Assembly (NCBI RefSeq): GCF_014204935.1
Contig: NZ_JACHMJ010000001.1
Span: 3,100,001-3,164,000, forward strand
Length of the DNA stretch: 64,000 nt
Reading direction: 5' to 3'
DNA from: Conyzicola lurida
GTDB lineage: Bacteria; Actinomycetota; Actinomycetes; Actinomycetales; Microbacteriaceae
Shown here: positions 42,729 to 50,794 of the stretch, one piece after another
Layout of the letters: every line of letters starts with the position of its first letter
How positions within the stretch are numbered: position 1 is the stretch's first letter
The notes under the pieces: model-generated
The model's database searches: none
What the model saw: the letters and a program-made list of their open reading frames with translations, nothing else
Told to the model about the DNA's origin: nothing
Position numbers and translations under genes: made by a program

Positions 42729-43754
42729 ATGACAGCATTCGTCGACGTCGGGAACATGGTGCGCTGGGTAGCGAGCCGCGGTGCCGGCACCATCATCCGC
42801 GAGATGGCCGAGTACCTCGACGAGGACTTCCGTCGCTGGCAGTCGTTCGACAAGAGCGAGCGCGTGGCGAATCACACCCCGTTCGGCGTGATCGAGCTCA
42901 TGCCCATCAGCGACCCCGAGCTCTACGCCTTCAAGTACGTGAACGGGCACCCGTTCAACCCTTCGCGCGGCTACCAGACGGTGACCGCGTTCGGCGTGCT
43001 CGCAGACGTGCACAACGGGTACCCGGTGTTCCTGGCCGAGATGACCGTTCTCACGGCGCTGCGCACGGCCGCGACATCCGCCCTCATCGCCCGGGCACTC
43101 GCCCGGCCCGACGCTCGGGTCATGGCCATGATCGGCGCGGGCAGCCAGTCGGAGTTCCAGGCCATCGCCTTCCGCGAGCTGCTCGGCATCACGCGCCTGC
43201 GCATCTGGGACACCGACCCGTCCAGCATCGAGAAGTTCGTGCGCAACCTCAGCGCGCTCGGCTTCGAGATCGAGGTGGCGACGAGCGGAGCCGACGCCGT
43301 GCGCGGCGCCGACATCATCACCACCTGTACCGCCGACAAGGCGAACGCGGTCGTGCTCGCCGACGCCGACGTCGTGCCCGGCGTGCACATCAACGCGATC
43401 GGCGGCGACTGCCCGGGTAAAACCGAGCTCGACCCCGCGATCCTCGACCGGTCGACGGTGTTCGTGGAGTACCCGCCGCAGACCCGGATCGAGGGCGAGA
43501 TCCAGCAGATGGATGCCGCATTCCCCGTGACCGAGGTCTGGGGTGTACTCGCGGGCCAGACCCCCGGCCGCGTCTCGGCCGAGCAGGTGACCGTGTTCGA
43601 CTCCGTGGGGTTCGCGCTCGAGGACTTCTCGGCGCTGCGCTACGTGCGCGACCAGACCGACGGCACGCGGTTCTCGACGTGGCTCGACCTCGTCGCCGGC
43701 CCCGAGAACCCGAAGGACCTGTTCGGCTTCTCGACGAACGTGCTGGTGAGCTGA
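42729..43754 (+). CDS. Ornithine cyclodeaminase/mu-crystallin family protein
   Basis: 341 aa. NAD(P)-binding GAGSQSEFQAIAF follows MTVLTALRTAATSALIARALA, and HINAIGGDCPGKTELD is the typical late motif. The family includes ornithine cyclodeaminase, alanine dehydrogenase and ketimine reductases that reduce cyclic imines. With the FAD amine oxidase next door, imine formation followed by reduction or hydrolysis is a reasonable pathway (inference). ATG 42729 follows AAGGAAAAGAATC. Last gene of the cupin operon; the long hairpin at 43775 lies after the stop. Confidence 0.92.
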   Translation: MTAFVDVGNMVRWVASRGAGTIIREMAEYLDEDFRRWQSFDKSERVANHTPFGVIELMPISDPELYAFKYVNGHPFNPSRGYQTVTAFGVLADVHNGYPVFLAEMTVLTALRTAATSALIARALARPDARVMAMIGAGSQSEFQAIAFRELLGITRLRIWDTDPSSIEKFVRNLSALGFEIEVATSGADAVRGADIITTCTADKANAVVLADADVVPGVHINAIGGDCPGKTELDPAILDRSTVFVEYPPQTRIEGEIQQMDAAFPVTEVWGVLAGQTPGRVSAEQVTVFDSVGFALEDFSALRYVRDQTDGTRFSTWLDLVAGPENPKDLFGFSTNVLVS

Positions 43755-43774
43755 GGCGGGGTCGGGGCCTCGTG

Positions 43775-43827
43775 ATCGGCGGCGAAATGCTCTTCCGGCC
43801 TGCGCGGAAGAGCATTTCGCCGCCGAT
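43775..43827. repeat. Perfect 23-bp hairpin repeat, copy 1
   Basis: Arms 43775-43797 and 43805-43827 are exact reverse complements, with core GGCGAAATGCTCTTCCG and loop GCCTGCG. It lies between the convergent OCD (+) and small unknown (-) genes. A decayed second copy is at 44215-44265. There is no T-tract, so it is not a classic terminator; it is best described as a REP-like palindromic repeat. Confidence 0.85.
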
Positions 43828-43844
43828 AAGAGCTGTTCAGCCGG

Positions 43845-44099
43845 CTAGCTCGCGGTGAACTTCGCGATCGCGGCGGTCGCGGCGGTGTCGCTCACCCCGA
43901 GGCCGGTGAGCAGGGCGTGGGCCGGCGCGGAATCTCCGCGCACCAGCGCGCCGTACGCGGAGTCCGCCTCGCTCGCGACCGCCGGGGTCAGCTCGCCCCT
44001 GATGCCGAGCTGGTCGGCGAGCTGCTGCGCGGTGTCCACGCCGAACGCGCTCCGCAGGTTCGCCGGAAGGCGATAGGTCGAGTACGGGCCAAGTTCCAT
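43845..44099 (-). CDS. Small unrecognised protein
   Basis: 84 aa, starting ATG 44099 with AAAGGA upstream. Mostly helical; an N-terminal STYRLPANLRSAFGVDTAQQ segment is followed by helices with LGIRGELTPAVASEADSAYG and HALLTGLGVSDTAATAAIA. No known family is recognised. No cysteines, no membrane segment. Flanked by the two copies of the long hairpin repeat and convergent with the OCD gene, so it may have arrived with them. Confidence 0.6.
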   Translation of the reverse strand: MELGPYSTYRLPANLRSAFGVDTAQQLADQLGIRGELTPAVASEADSAYGALVRGDSAPAHALLTGLGVSDTAATAAIAKFTAS

Positions 44100-44214
44100 G
44101 GTGCTGTTCCTTTGGTCGGTGGCCACCGGCGGGCCGTCCGAGCTCGACCCTAGGCGACGATGGCGGCGCAGTCGTGGGGTGGACACCCGCCCGAAGCCGT
44201 GCAAACCGCTGCAT

Positions 44215-44265
44215 ATCGGCGGCGAAATGCGCTTCCCGGCCGCGCGGAAGAGCATTGTGCCGCTG
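44215..44265. repeat. Decayed copy of the 23-bp hairpin repeat
   Basis: Begins with the same ATCGGCGGCGAAATGC as the copy at 43775 but has substitutions in both arms (GCTTCCC versus TCTTCCG; TTGTGCCG versus TTTCGCCG), so pairing is incomplete. It lies 116 bp upstream of the small gene at 43845 and 97 bp before the GH13 start. Confidence 0.75.
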
Positions 44266-44361
44266 ACAAGGGCTGCGATGGCCGGGGCGGCCTCGCATCG
44301 TGGAGAGTTAGGCTTCCCCGACGCATTCCCCGCGACATCTACGACTTCGGAGGGCCTGACC

Positions 44362-45696
44362 GTGAGCACCGACTGGACCGACCACGTGATCTGGTGGCAC
44401 ACCTACCCGTTGGGCTTCGTCGGCGCCCCGATCCACGTCGAGCAGCGCGACGGCGCCGTCGCCCACCGCCTGGGCGCGATGGAGCCGTGGCTCGACCACA
44501 TCGTCGAGCTCGGCCTGAACGGCCTCATCCTCGGCCCGGTCTTCGCGTCGACCAGCCACGGCTACGACACCCTCGACCACTTCGCGATCGACGACCGCCT
44601 CGGCGACGAGTCCGACCTCGTTCACCTCGTCGACACCGCGAGGGAGAAGGGCGTGCGGGTCCTGCTCGACGGCGTCTTCAATCACGTCGGACGGCAGCAC
44701 CCGTGGTTCCTCGACGTCGAGGCGAACGGTCCCGACTCGCCGCACGCCGGGCTCTTCCGCATCGACTGGCAGGGCTGGACGCCGGGCGACCCCGTGAAGT
44801 CCGACGTGTTCGAGGGTCACGACATCCTCGTCGCCCTCGACCACGAATCGGCGCAGGTGGAGGACCTCGTCGTCGACGTCATGACCTACTGGCTCGACCG
44901 TGGCATCGACGGGTGGCGTCTCGACGCCGCCTACTCCGTGCCGCCCGCTTTCTGGGCGCGCGTGCTGCCGCGCGTGCGCGAGCGGCACCCCGACGCGTGG
45001 TTCACGGGCGAGGTCATCCACGGCGCCGACGTCGACTTCGTCGCGCGGTCGACGATCGACTCGCTCACCCAGTACGAACTGTGGCAGGGCATCTGGCACG
45101 GCATCGCCGACGGCAACCTGTTCGAACTCGGCCACGCCATAGGACGCCACAACACCCTGCTCGCCGAGTACGTGCCCTCGACCTTCGTCGGCAACCACGA
45201 CGTCACCCGCATCGCCTCGGCTATCGGGGCCGACCGGGTCGGCCACGCCGTCGCCGTGCTCTTCACCGTCGCCGGTGTGCCGTCGGTCTACGCCGGCGAC
45301 GAGTTCGGCTGGGAAGCGGTCAAGGAACAGCGCATCGGCGGCGACGACGCCATCAGACCCGCCTTCCCCGCCCGGCCGCCCCTCGACGCCGAGCTCGACG
45401 AACCGTCGGCCGCCCTGCTGCACACGCACCGCCAGCTGATCGGCGTGCGCCGCCGTCACCCCTGGCTCGTACGCGCACACTCCGATGTGGTGGATGTCGC
45501 GAACGGGACTCTCATCGTGCGTACCGCGGTCGGCGCAGACGCCGTCATCACCGCGCTCAACATCTCGGACGCCGAACTGCGCGTCCCCGGCACTGCCGCG
45601 AACGAGCTGGTCGCCGGCGACGCGGCGCTCGACGGCGACCACATCGTCGTCCCGGCGGGCGGTTGGGCGGTCGTCAGCACCGAGCGGAGCGCCTAG
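44362..45696 (+). CDS. GH13-family alpha-glucan-active enzyme
   Basis: 444 aa. GH13 catalytic set: GWRLDAAY with nucleophile Asp188, WFTGEVIHG with acid/base Glu217, and VGNHDVTR with Asp280; region I is DGVFNHVG. The compact size and C-terminal beta-domain fit an amylase or trehalose/maltose-type hydrolase or isomerase; the exact activity is not determinable. GTG 44362 has GGAGG upstream. No signal peptide, so it is cytoplasmic. Confidence 0.9.
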   Translation: MSTDWTDHVIWWHTYPLGFVGAPIHVEQRDGAVAHRLGAMEPWLDHIVELGLNGLILGPVFASTSHGYDTLDHFAIDDRLGDESDLVHLVDTAREKGVRVLLDGVFNHVGRQHPWFLDVEANGPDSPHAGLFRIDWQGWTPGDPVKSDVFEGHDILVALDHESAQVEDLVVDVMTYWLDRGIDGWRLDAAYSVPPAFWARVLPRVRERHPDAWFTGEVIHGADVDFVARSTIDSLTQYELWQGIWHGIADGNLFELGHAIGRHNTLLAEYVPSTFVGNHDVTRIASAIGADRVGHAVAVLFTVAGVPSVYAGDEFGWEAVKEQRIGGDDAIRPAFPARPPLDAELDEPSAALLHTHRQLIGVRRRHPWLVRAHSDVVDVANGTLIVRTAVGADAVITALNISDAELRVPGTAANELVAGDAALDGDHIVVPAGGWAVVSTERSA

Positions 45697-45864
45697 CCCG
45701 CCCGCGGATCCCGCGTCGGGGCGACATCCGCCCGCAGTATTTGTTTTCTCGGTGGGATTGCGCCCCATGCCGCCGGGGCGAAGGATGGACGCGTACAAGT
45801 GTTGTCCAGGAGTCTCGGGGGAGACGGTTCCCGGCGGCGCGATCTGAGAAATGAGGGGTATCTG

Positions 45865-46155
45865 ATGAGTACGCAGAAAATCCGGGTCGGCAACAAGCGG
45901 TTCATCCTGTCGCCGTCGCAAGACCTCGGCGATCTCAAACGGAAGATCGTCGACGCGGTGCTCGCCGGCGGGGCTTTCGTGCCGCTGCTCGCCGCCGGCG
46001 ACGAGTTCGTGAGCGTTCTGGTGACGCCACACTCCGTCGTGTACATCGAGGAGGCCGAGGGCTACTCCGACAGGGTCGGCGAGCCGGGCGAGTTCGTGTC
46101 CGCCGGGTTCGGTCCCGACGAGCCGCTCGCCCTGTACGAGGCGCTGCGCGTGTAG
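45865..46155 (+). CDS. Small unrecognised protein
   Basis: 96 aa from ATG 45865, preceded by GAGGGG. Sequence features: MSTQKIRVGNKRFILSPSQD, a hydrophobic VDAVLAGGAFVPLLAAGDEF strand-helix region, VLVTPHSVVYIEEAEG, and a Gly/Glu-rich tail ending LALYEALRV. No recognised domain, no signal peptide. A small alpha-beta protein; function unknown. Convergent with the SDR at 46180. Confidence 0.65.
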   Translation: MSTQKIRVGNKRFILSPSQDLGDLKRKIVDAVLAGGAFVPLLAAGDEFVSVLVTPHSVVYIEEAEGYSDRVGEPGEFVSAGFGPDEPLALYEALRV

Positions 46156-46179
46156 CCCTCGACAACCGCGGGATCTGTC

Positions 46180-47019
46180 TCAGAGCAGCGGGCGCCCGCC
46201 CGTCACGGCGATGACCGCGCCCGTCGTGTAGCTGGACTCGTCGGAGGCGAGCATCACGTACGCGGAGGCGAGCTCTGCGGGCTGGCCGGCCCGGCCGAGG
46301 GGCGTGTCGGTACCGAACGACTCGACCTTCTCGGGCGGCATGGTCGCGGGGATCAGCGGCGTCCAGATCGGTCCGGGCGCGACGACATTGGCCCGGATGC
46401 CGCGGGGGCCGAGCAACTGCGCGAGCGACGTGGTCAGGTTCGTGATCGCCGCTTTGGTGGCCGCGTACGGCAGCAGCTGAGGCGTCGGACTGTCGGCCTG
46501 AATCGAGGATGTCGCGATGATCGACGCCCCGCTCTCCAGGTGCGGCTCCGCGGCCTTCGCGAGGTGGAAGTAGGCGCTGAGGTTGGTCGCCAGCGTGTGG
46601 TCCCACTCGGCGTCGTCGATCTCGGCGAGGTTCTCGTGGGTGCGCTGGAACGCGGCGTTGTGCACGAGCACGTCGAGGCGGCCGAACCGCTCGATCGCGA
46701 CATCCACGAGCCGTCGGCATTCGGCGGGGTCGGAGAGGTCACCGCGCACCAGGACGGCCGTACGGCCTGCCTCTTCGACCCAGCGGCGGGTCTCCTCGGC
46801 GTCGGCGTCCTCTTCGAGATAGCCGATCACCACGTCGGCGCCCTCCCGCGCGAACGCGATGGCTACGGCCCGCCCGATGCCGCTGTCGGCGCCCGTGATG
46901 ATCGTGGTCTTGCCGAGCAGCTTGCCCGACCCGCGGTACGAGTCCTCGCCGTGGTCGGGACGGGGCGTGAGCTCGTCGGTCAGGCCGGGGGCTTCGATCT
47001 GCTGTGCGGGTATCGACAT
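46180..47019 (-). CDS. Short-chain dehydrogenase/reductase
   Basis: 279 aa. Classical SDR: NAD(P) motif TGADSGIG (42-49), NAA in LVHNAAFQR, catalytic Ser171/172 region ATSSIQ, Tyr185 and Lys189 in LLPYAATKAA. The ~40-residue N-terminal extension, rich in Pro/Glu, is typical of the YhdF/YdaD-like general-stress group. It stands alone, 109 bp from the Hsp20 gene. A general oxidoreductase with unknown substrate. Confidence 0.9.
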   Translation of the reverse strand: MSIPAQQIEAPGLTDELTPRPDHGEDSYRGSGKLLGKTTIITGADSGIGRAVAIAFAREGADVVIGYLEEDADAEETRRWVEEAGRTAVLVRGDLSDPAECRRLVDVAIERFGRLDVLVHNAAFQRTHENLAEIDDAEWDHTLATNLSAYFHLAKAAEPHLESGASIIATSSIQADSPTPQLLPYAATKAAITNLTTSLAQLLGPRGIRANVVAPGPIWTPLIPATMPPEKVESFGTDTPLGRAGQPAELASAYVMLASDESSYTTGAVIAVTGGRPLL

Positions 47020-47128
47020 GGAGGTCTCCCATTTCGTTCGGTGGTCGGCTTCCTGTCTAGCCCGGGACACGGTTCGGGGCCAGCCCCAGAGGAGCTGGCC
47101 CCGATTCCGCCTGAACCGTGTAGGGCGA

Positions 47129-47563
47129 TCAGGTGGTGAGCGTCGGCTGGTTCTCCGAACCGCTGGCCTGCGTGGCGATCTCGATCTTGCGCGGCTTCGC
47201 CTTCTCGCTCACCGGCACGATCACGCTCAGCACGCCGTTGTCGTAGTGGGCGCTGATCCGGTCGCGGTCGATGCCGACCCCGAGGCTGAACTGGCGCAGG
47301 TAGCTGCCGTACGGGCGCTCCTGCGAGAGCCACTTCGCGCCGTCGGGCTGGGCCGCCGTGCGCTGCGCGCGGATGGTGAGCAGCTGGCCGTCGACGTCCA
47401 CGTCGACCGACCCGGGATCGATGCCCGGCAGGTCGGCGGCGAGCACGTACTGGTCGCCGTTGCGATACAGATCGACGGGCATCAGCCGCGGTCCACGCCG
47501 CAGCTGGAGCAGGTTGTCGGCGACGCGGTCCAGTTCGCTGAAAGGATCAAACGACATGTCCAT
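47129..47563 (-). CDS. Hsp20 small heat-shock protein
   Basis: 144 aa. Alpha-crystallin domain (~residues 30-125): LYRNGDQYVLAADLPGIDPG, DVDGQLLTIRAQR, and late HYDNGVLSVIVPVSEKAK with the GVL motif. C-terminal tail lacks an obvious IXI. These ATP-independent holdases prevent aggregation. Start ATG 47563. The upstream region carries a CIRCE element at 47618-47644, so repression by HrcA is expected. Confidence 0.95.
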   Translation of the reverse strand: MDMSFDPFSELDRVADNLLQLRRGPRLMPVDLYRNGDQYVLAADLPGIDPGSVDVDVDGQLLTIRAQRTAAQPDGAKWLSQERPYGSYLRQFSLGVGIDRDRISAHYDNGVLSVIVPVSEKAKPRKIEIATQASGSENQPTLTT

Positions 47564-47617
47564 AATGAGGATTCCCCTTCCGTTGAGGCGAGCCCTGATT
47601 GGCTCGACAACAATTTT

Positions 47618-47644
47618 TTAGCACTCTCAGGCCGAGAGTGCCAA
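47618..47644. promoter_or_regulatory. CIRCE element (HrcA operator)
   Basis: TTAGCACTC (47618-47626), nine bases, then GAGTGCCAA (47636-47644). The CIRCE consensus is TTAGCACTC-N9-GAGTGCTAA; one position in the right arm differs. It is 55 bp upstream of the Hsp20 start, in the proper promoter position on the minus strand. Confidence 0.9.
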
Positions 47645-47895
47645 GTGGGATTTCTGGGAGTTCGCCGAGAGCGCACGGCCGCCGTAATCCCCCTTCGCGC
47701 TCCGGTGTCGTTGTGCCCTCAACGTCGAGCTGATGCGTTCGGTACCCGGATCGGTGGGAAGGATCGTGGAAGGGAACACCGCGACCGTACCTCAACGTGG
47801 CGCGGCAATGGTGTCGTCGCACCGACCGCGGTATGGGCTGGCCTGAGAGAGCGCTCGTGTAGGCGCCGTGGACGAGGCGGCTATCCCAGACACAC
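47645..47895. other. Intergenic region without a supported gene
   Basis: Between the CIRCE element and the tRNA-Ser terminator no open frame with a plausible start, codon use or homology is seen. The Hsp20 promoter presumably lies at its left edge. Confidence 0.5.
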
Positions 47896-47930
47896 AAAAA
47901 CCCGCTAGATCGAGAGGATCTAGCGGGCTT
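47896..47930 (-). terminator. tRNA-Ser(GCT) terminator
   Basis: CCCGCTAGATC and its exact complement (47901-47911 and 47917-47927) flank GAGAG. Read on the minus strand the stem is followed by a T-run (47896-47900): a strong Rho-independent terminator for the tRNA. Confidence 0.93.
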
Positions 47931-47936
47931 GAAGTG

Positions 47937-48025
47937 CGGAGACGGAGGGATTTGAACCCTCGGTACCCGTTAGGGTACTCCACCTTAGCAGGGTGGTGCA
48001 CTAGGCCGAACTATGCGACGTCTCC
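47937..48025 (-). tRNA. tRNA-Ser (GCT)
   Basis: 89 nt class II tRNA. Acceptor GGAGACG pairs with CGTCTCC; discriminator G; anticodon stem CCACC/GGTGG with loop CTGCTAA, anticodon GCT (reads AGC/AGU). Long variable arm TACCCTAACGGGTA; T-loop TTCAAAT. CCA is not encoded. Confidence 0.96.
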
Positions 48026-48091
48026 CTAGTTGTTCGTCAGCAATCATAGCCAATTCCCGCCGGCAGTTTGTGCGCGCCCGCGGAAAGGGCC

Positions 48092-49303
48092 CTATTGGGC
48101 GATCGAACAGGTCGAGTCGGCGGCGGTCTGCCCACGCAGGTCGAGCTCGTCGAGGGGCTCGGCGGTCGCGGCATCCGACGTCTCGGGAACGGCGGTCGGA
48201 TCGGCGGTCGCGCCTTCGCCGTCGCCCCCGGCCGGCAGCGAGAAGGGCTCGTCGGCGAGGATCTTCGCAAAGAGCTCGCTGGCCTGCGCCTCGACCGGCT
48301 GGACCTTGCCCGCGTAGACGCCGGTACCGCCCGTGGTGCTCGGGTACTGCACGAACGAGAAGCGGTCGAGCGGGATGTCCCTGAGCGCGAGCGCGATCGA
48401 TGCGAGCGTGTCGAGCTGGGCGAAATTGGACGACAGGGTCATCGACGAGGTCGCAGCCCGGGCCAGGTTGTACACCTTCACCGGGTCGCCGAGGGTGTCG
48501 CTGCTCTTGATCGTGCGCAGCAGCGACGACAGGAACACCTGCTGCGAGCTGATGCGCGTGAGGTCGCTGCCGTCGCCGACGCCGTGACGCGAGCGCAGGA
48601 ACGCCAGCGCCTGCTCGCCGGAAAGGGTGTAGGTGCCCGCCTCGGGCAGCACGAGCCCCGAGTACTTGTCGTCGATCGGACCGCTCACGCAGACCGGCAC
48701 ACCGCCGATCGCGTTCGACATGGCGACGACGCCGCTGAATTTGATAAGACCGGCATATTGGATGTCGAGTCCCGTGAGTTCCTCGACGGTGAGCACGGTG
48801 CACGGCAGTCCGCCGTACGACAGGCTGACGTTGATCGGCTGTGCGGACATCGCGGAGTAGCTGCCGCTGCCGTCGGCTTCGGGGCAGGACGGGATCCGCA
48901 CGACCATGTCGCGGGGGATGCTCACCGCGACCGCGTTGGTCTGGTCTTCCGACACGTGCAAGAGCATCGTGACGTCGTTCAGCTCGGCCGAGCCGCGGCC
49001 GGCGCAGCCCGACCCGTCTTCGCAGACGTCGCTGCCGACGATGAGGATGTTGAAGCCGCCCTCGATCGCGCCGATCGCCGGCGCTTCGCCCGACTCCTGC
49101 CCGGCGAGCTCGACCGTGTCGATTTCGTCGCTCACCTGGGCCGCGACGATCGCCACGATCGACGCCGACGCGACGAGCATGACGGCGACGGCCGCCGCGA
49201 TGAACTTCACGACCGTCGACCAGCCGCGCGGATGCTTCAACCGTCCGTGGCGCGCGATGGTGCTGGGCGATTGACTCTGAGGCCCCTCGTCGAGTTCATT
49301 CAT
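48092..49303 (-). CDS. LytR-CpsA-Psr (LCP) family protein
   Basis: 403 aa. N-terminal cytoplasmic tail, one membrane helix (~33-54, FIAAAVAVMLVASASIVAIV), then an extracellular LCP domain: FNILIVGSD, SIPRDMVVRIPSC, LTGLDIQYAGLI, FLRSRHGVGDGSDLTRISSQ. LCP enzymes ligate polyprenyl-phosphate-linked glycopolymers to peptidoglycan. The C-terminal Ser/Thr/Ala tail ends in a Cys-containing segment. Closely paralogous to the next gene upstream, with long identical DNA stretches. Confidence 0.93.
   Translation of the reverse strand: MNELDEGPQSQSPSTIARHGRLKHPRGWSTVVKFIAAAVAVMLVASASIVAIVAAQVSDEIDTVELAGQESGEAPAIGAIEGGFNILIVGSDVCEDGSGCAGRGSAELNDVTMLLHVSEDQTNAVAVSIPRDMVVRIPSCPEADGSGSYSAMSAQPINVSLSYGGLPCTVLTVEELTGLDIQYAGLIKFSGVVAMSNAIGGVPVCVSGPIDDKYSGLVLPEAGTYTLSGEQALAFLRSRHGVGDGSDLTRISSQQVFLSSLLRTIKSSDTLGDPVKVYNLARAATSSMTLSSNFAQLDTLASIALALRDIPLDRFSFVQYPSTTGGTGVYAGKVQPVEAQASELFAKILADEPFSLPAGGDGEGATADPTAVPETSDAATAEPLDELDLRGQTAADSTCSIAQ
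48537..48591. repeat. 55-bp identity tract between LCP genes, copy 1
   Basis: Exactly identical to 49824-49878 (offset 1287 bp) and encodes the RHGVGDGSDLTRISSQQV core in both LCP genes. Suggests gene conversion or strong constraint. Confidence 0.9.
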
Positions 49304-49360
49304 GATGACTCCCGTCGGTGCGTGGTGGCGCAGCGGACTGCGCCCATTGTGCCGGATCGC

Positions 49361-50590
49361 CTAGTTATTGGCGACCGAGCATGTGTAGTCGGCGGCCGTC
49401 TGGCCGGTGATGTCGAGAACGGCGAGCGGGTCGACGGCCGGGTCCGCGGTGGCCGTCGGGTCGACGACCTCGACCGGTGCGTTCGGGTCGACCTCGGAAC
49501 CGCGGTCGTCGCCGACGTTCGCCAGGGCGAACGGGGTGTCGGCGGCGATCAGGGCGAAGAGCTCGTCGGCCTTGGCCGTCACGGGGGCGACCTTGCCGGT
49601 GTAGACGCCGCCCACACCCGTGGTGCCGGGGTACTGCACGAAGGTGACCGATGCGAGCGGGATGTCCTTGAGCGCGAGACCGATCGAGACCAGGGTGTCG
49701 AGGCTGGAGAAGTTCTGCGACAGGGTCATCGACTGCGTCGCGGCCTGCGCGAGGTTGTAGAGCTTGAGCGGGTCGCCGAGGGTCTCGCTGCTCTTCAGCG
49801 TGCGCACGAGCGAGGAGAGGTAGACCTGCTGCGAGCTGATGCGCGTGAGGTCGCTGCCGTCGCCGACGCCGTGACGCGTGCGGAGGAAGTTGAGGGCGTC
49901 CTGACCGCTCATCGTGTACGTTCCCGCGGCGTCGATCTTGAGCCCGGTGTACTTGTCGTCGATCGGTCCGTTGACGCAGACCGGCACGCCGCCCACGGCG
50001 TCGCCCATCTTGATGACGCCGTTGAAGGTGATGAGGCCGGCGAACTGGATGTCGAGGCCGGTGAGCGCCTCGACCGTGAGGACGGTGCAGGGAAGTCCGC
50101 CGTAGTAGAGCGTCTCGTTGATGGGGCGGGCCGACATGGCCGAGTTGTTGCCCGAGCCGTCTTCGCGCGGGCACGAGGGGATCGGCACGACGAGGTCGCG
50201 CGGGAAGCTCACCGCGACGGCGTTGGTCTGGTCTTCCGAGACGTGCAGGAGCATGGTGACGTCGTTGAGCGTGGCGGTGCGGTCCTCGCACCCGCCTTCC
50301 TTCTCACACTGGTCGCTGCCGACGATGAGGATGTTGAATCCGCCCTCGTAGGCGCCGATGCTGGGCGGAGGCCCCTCGGTCTCGCCGACGAGGGTGACGG
50401 TGGTGACCTGGTCGCTGATCTGGTTGACGACGATGGCGGCGACGGAGGCCCCGCTGACGAGGACGACGACGAGCGCCGCCCCGACGATCTTGAGGATTGT
50501 CGCCCAGGGTCCGCTTTTCTTCAGCTGTCCGTGACGAGCGATGCCGGCGACCGTTGCAGACCTGTTTGATCGTGGACGAAGCTCACTCAT
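49361..50590 (-). CDS. LytR-CpsA-Psr (LCP) family protein, paralogue
   Basis: 409 aa. Same architecture as the gene at 48092: membrane helix (~30-52) and extracellular LCP domain with FNILIVGSDQCEKEGGCEDR, SFPRDLVVPIPSC, FLRTRHGVGDGSDLTRISSQ. The pyrophosphate-binding Arg residues are conserved. Tandem duplicates may attach different polymers or act redundantly. Starts 42 bp downstream of tRNA-Ser(TGA) on the same strand. Confidence 0.93.
   Translation of the reverse strand: MSELRPRSNRSATVAGIARHGQLKKSGPWATILKIVGAALVVVLVSGASVAAIVVNQISDQVTTVTLVGETEGPPPSIGAYEGGFNILIVGSDQCEKEGGCEDRTATLNDVTMLLHVSEDQTNAVAVSFPRDLVVPIPSCPREDGSGNNSAMSARPINETLYYGGLPCTVLTVEALTGLDIQFAGLITFNGVIKMGDAVGGVPVCVNGPIDDKYTGLKIDAAGTYTMSGQDALNFLRTRHGVGDGSDLTRISSQQVYLSSLVRTLKSSETLGDPLKLYNLAQAATQSMTLSQNFSSLDTLVSIGLALKDIPLASVTFVQYPGTTGVGGVYTGKVAPVTAKADELFALIAADTPFALANVGDDRGSEVDPNAPVEVVDPTATADPAVDPLAVLDITGQTAADYTCSVANN
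49824..49878. repeat. 55-bp identity tract between LCP genes, copy 2
   Basis: Partner of 48537-48591. Confidence 0.9.
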
Positions 50591-50632
50591 CGCGGACCCT
50601 TTCGGTAGTGGAACGTGGTGAAGTCGAAACAG

Positions 50633-50717
50633 CGGAGGGCGTGGGATTCGAACCCACGAATGCTTTCACATCACCAGTTTTCAAGACTGGCTCCATCGGC
50701 CGCTCGGACAGCCCTCC
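50633..50717 (-). tRNA. tRNA-Ser (TGA)
   Basis: 85 nt class II tRNA. Acceptor GGAGGGC pairs with GCCCTCC; discriminator G; anticodon stem CCAGT/ACTGG with loop CTTGAAA, anticodon TGA (UCA and related codons). Long variable arm TGATGTGAAAGCAT; T-loop TTCGAAT. CCA is not encoded. Confidence 0.96.
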
Positions 50718-50794
50718 AGGCAAATCAAGTCCCGAGTGTATCCGATGGCCGACGCGCAACCCTGAATATCGGCCCCTACCGGGTGAAAGGGGGG

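Noticed and set aside
43798-43827. Factor-independent terminator for the OCD gene
   Set aside because: The perfect stem lacks a following T-run, and a second copy lies elsewhere, so it is better explained as a repeat.
47841-47860. Third LacI-type operator (TGAGAGAGCGCTCGTG)
   Set aside because: Only the left half matches and the symmetry is broken; no relevant gene starts beside it.
48068-50569. 833-codon plus-strand frame with internal repeats
   Set aside because: It is the antisense of the two LCP genes; the apparent repetition reflects the LCP duplication.
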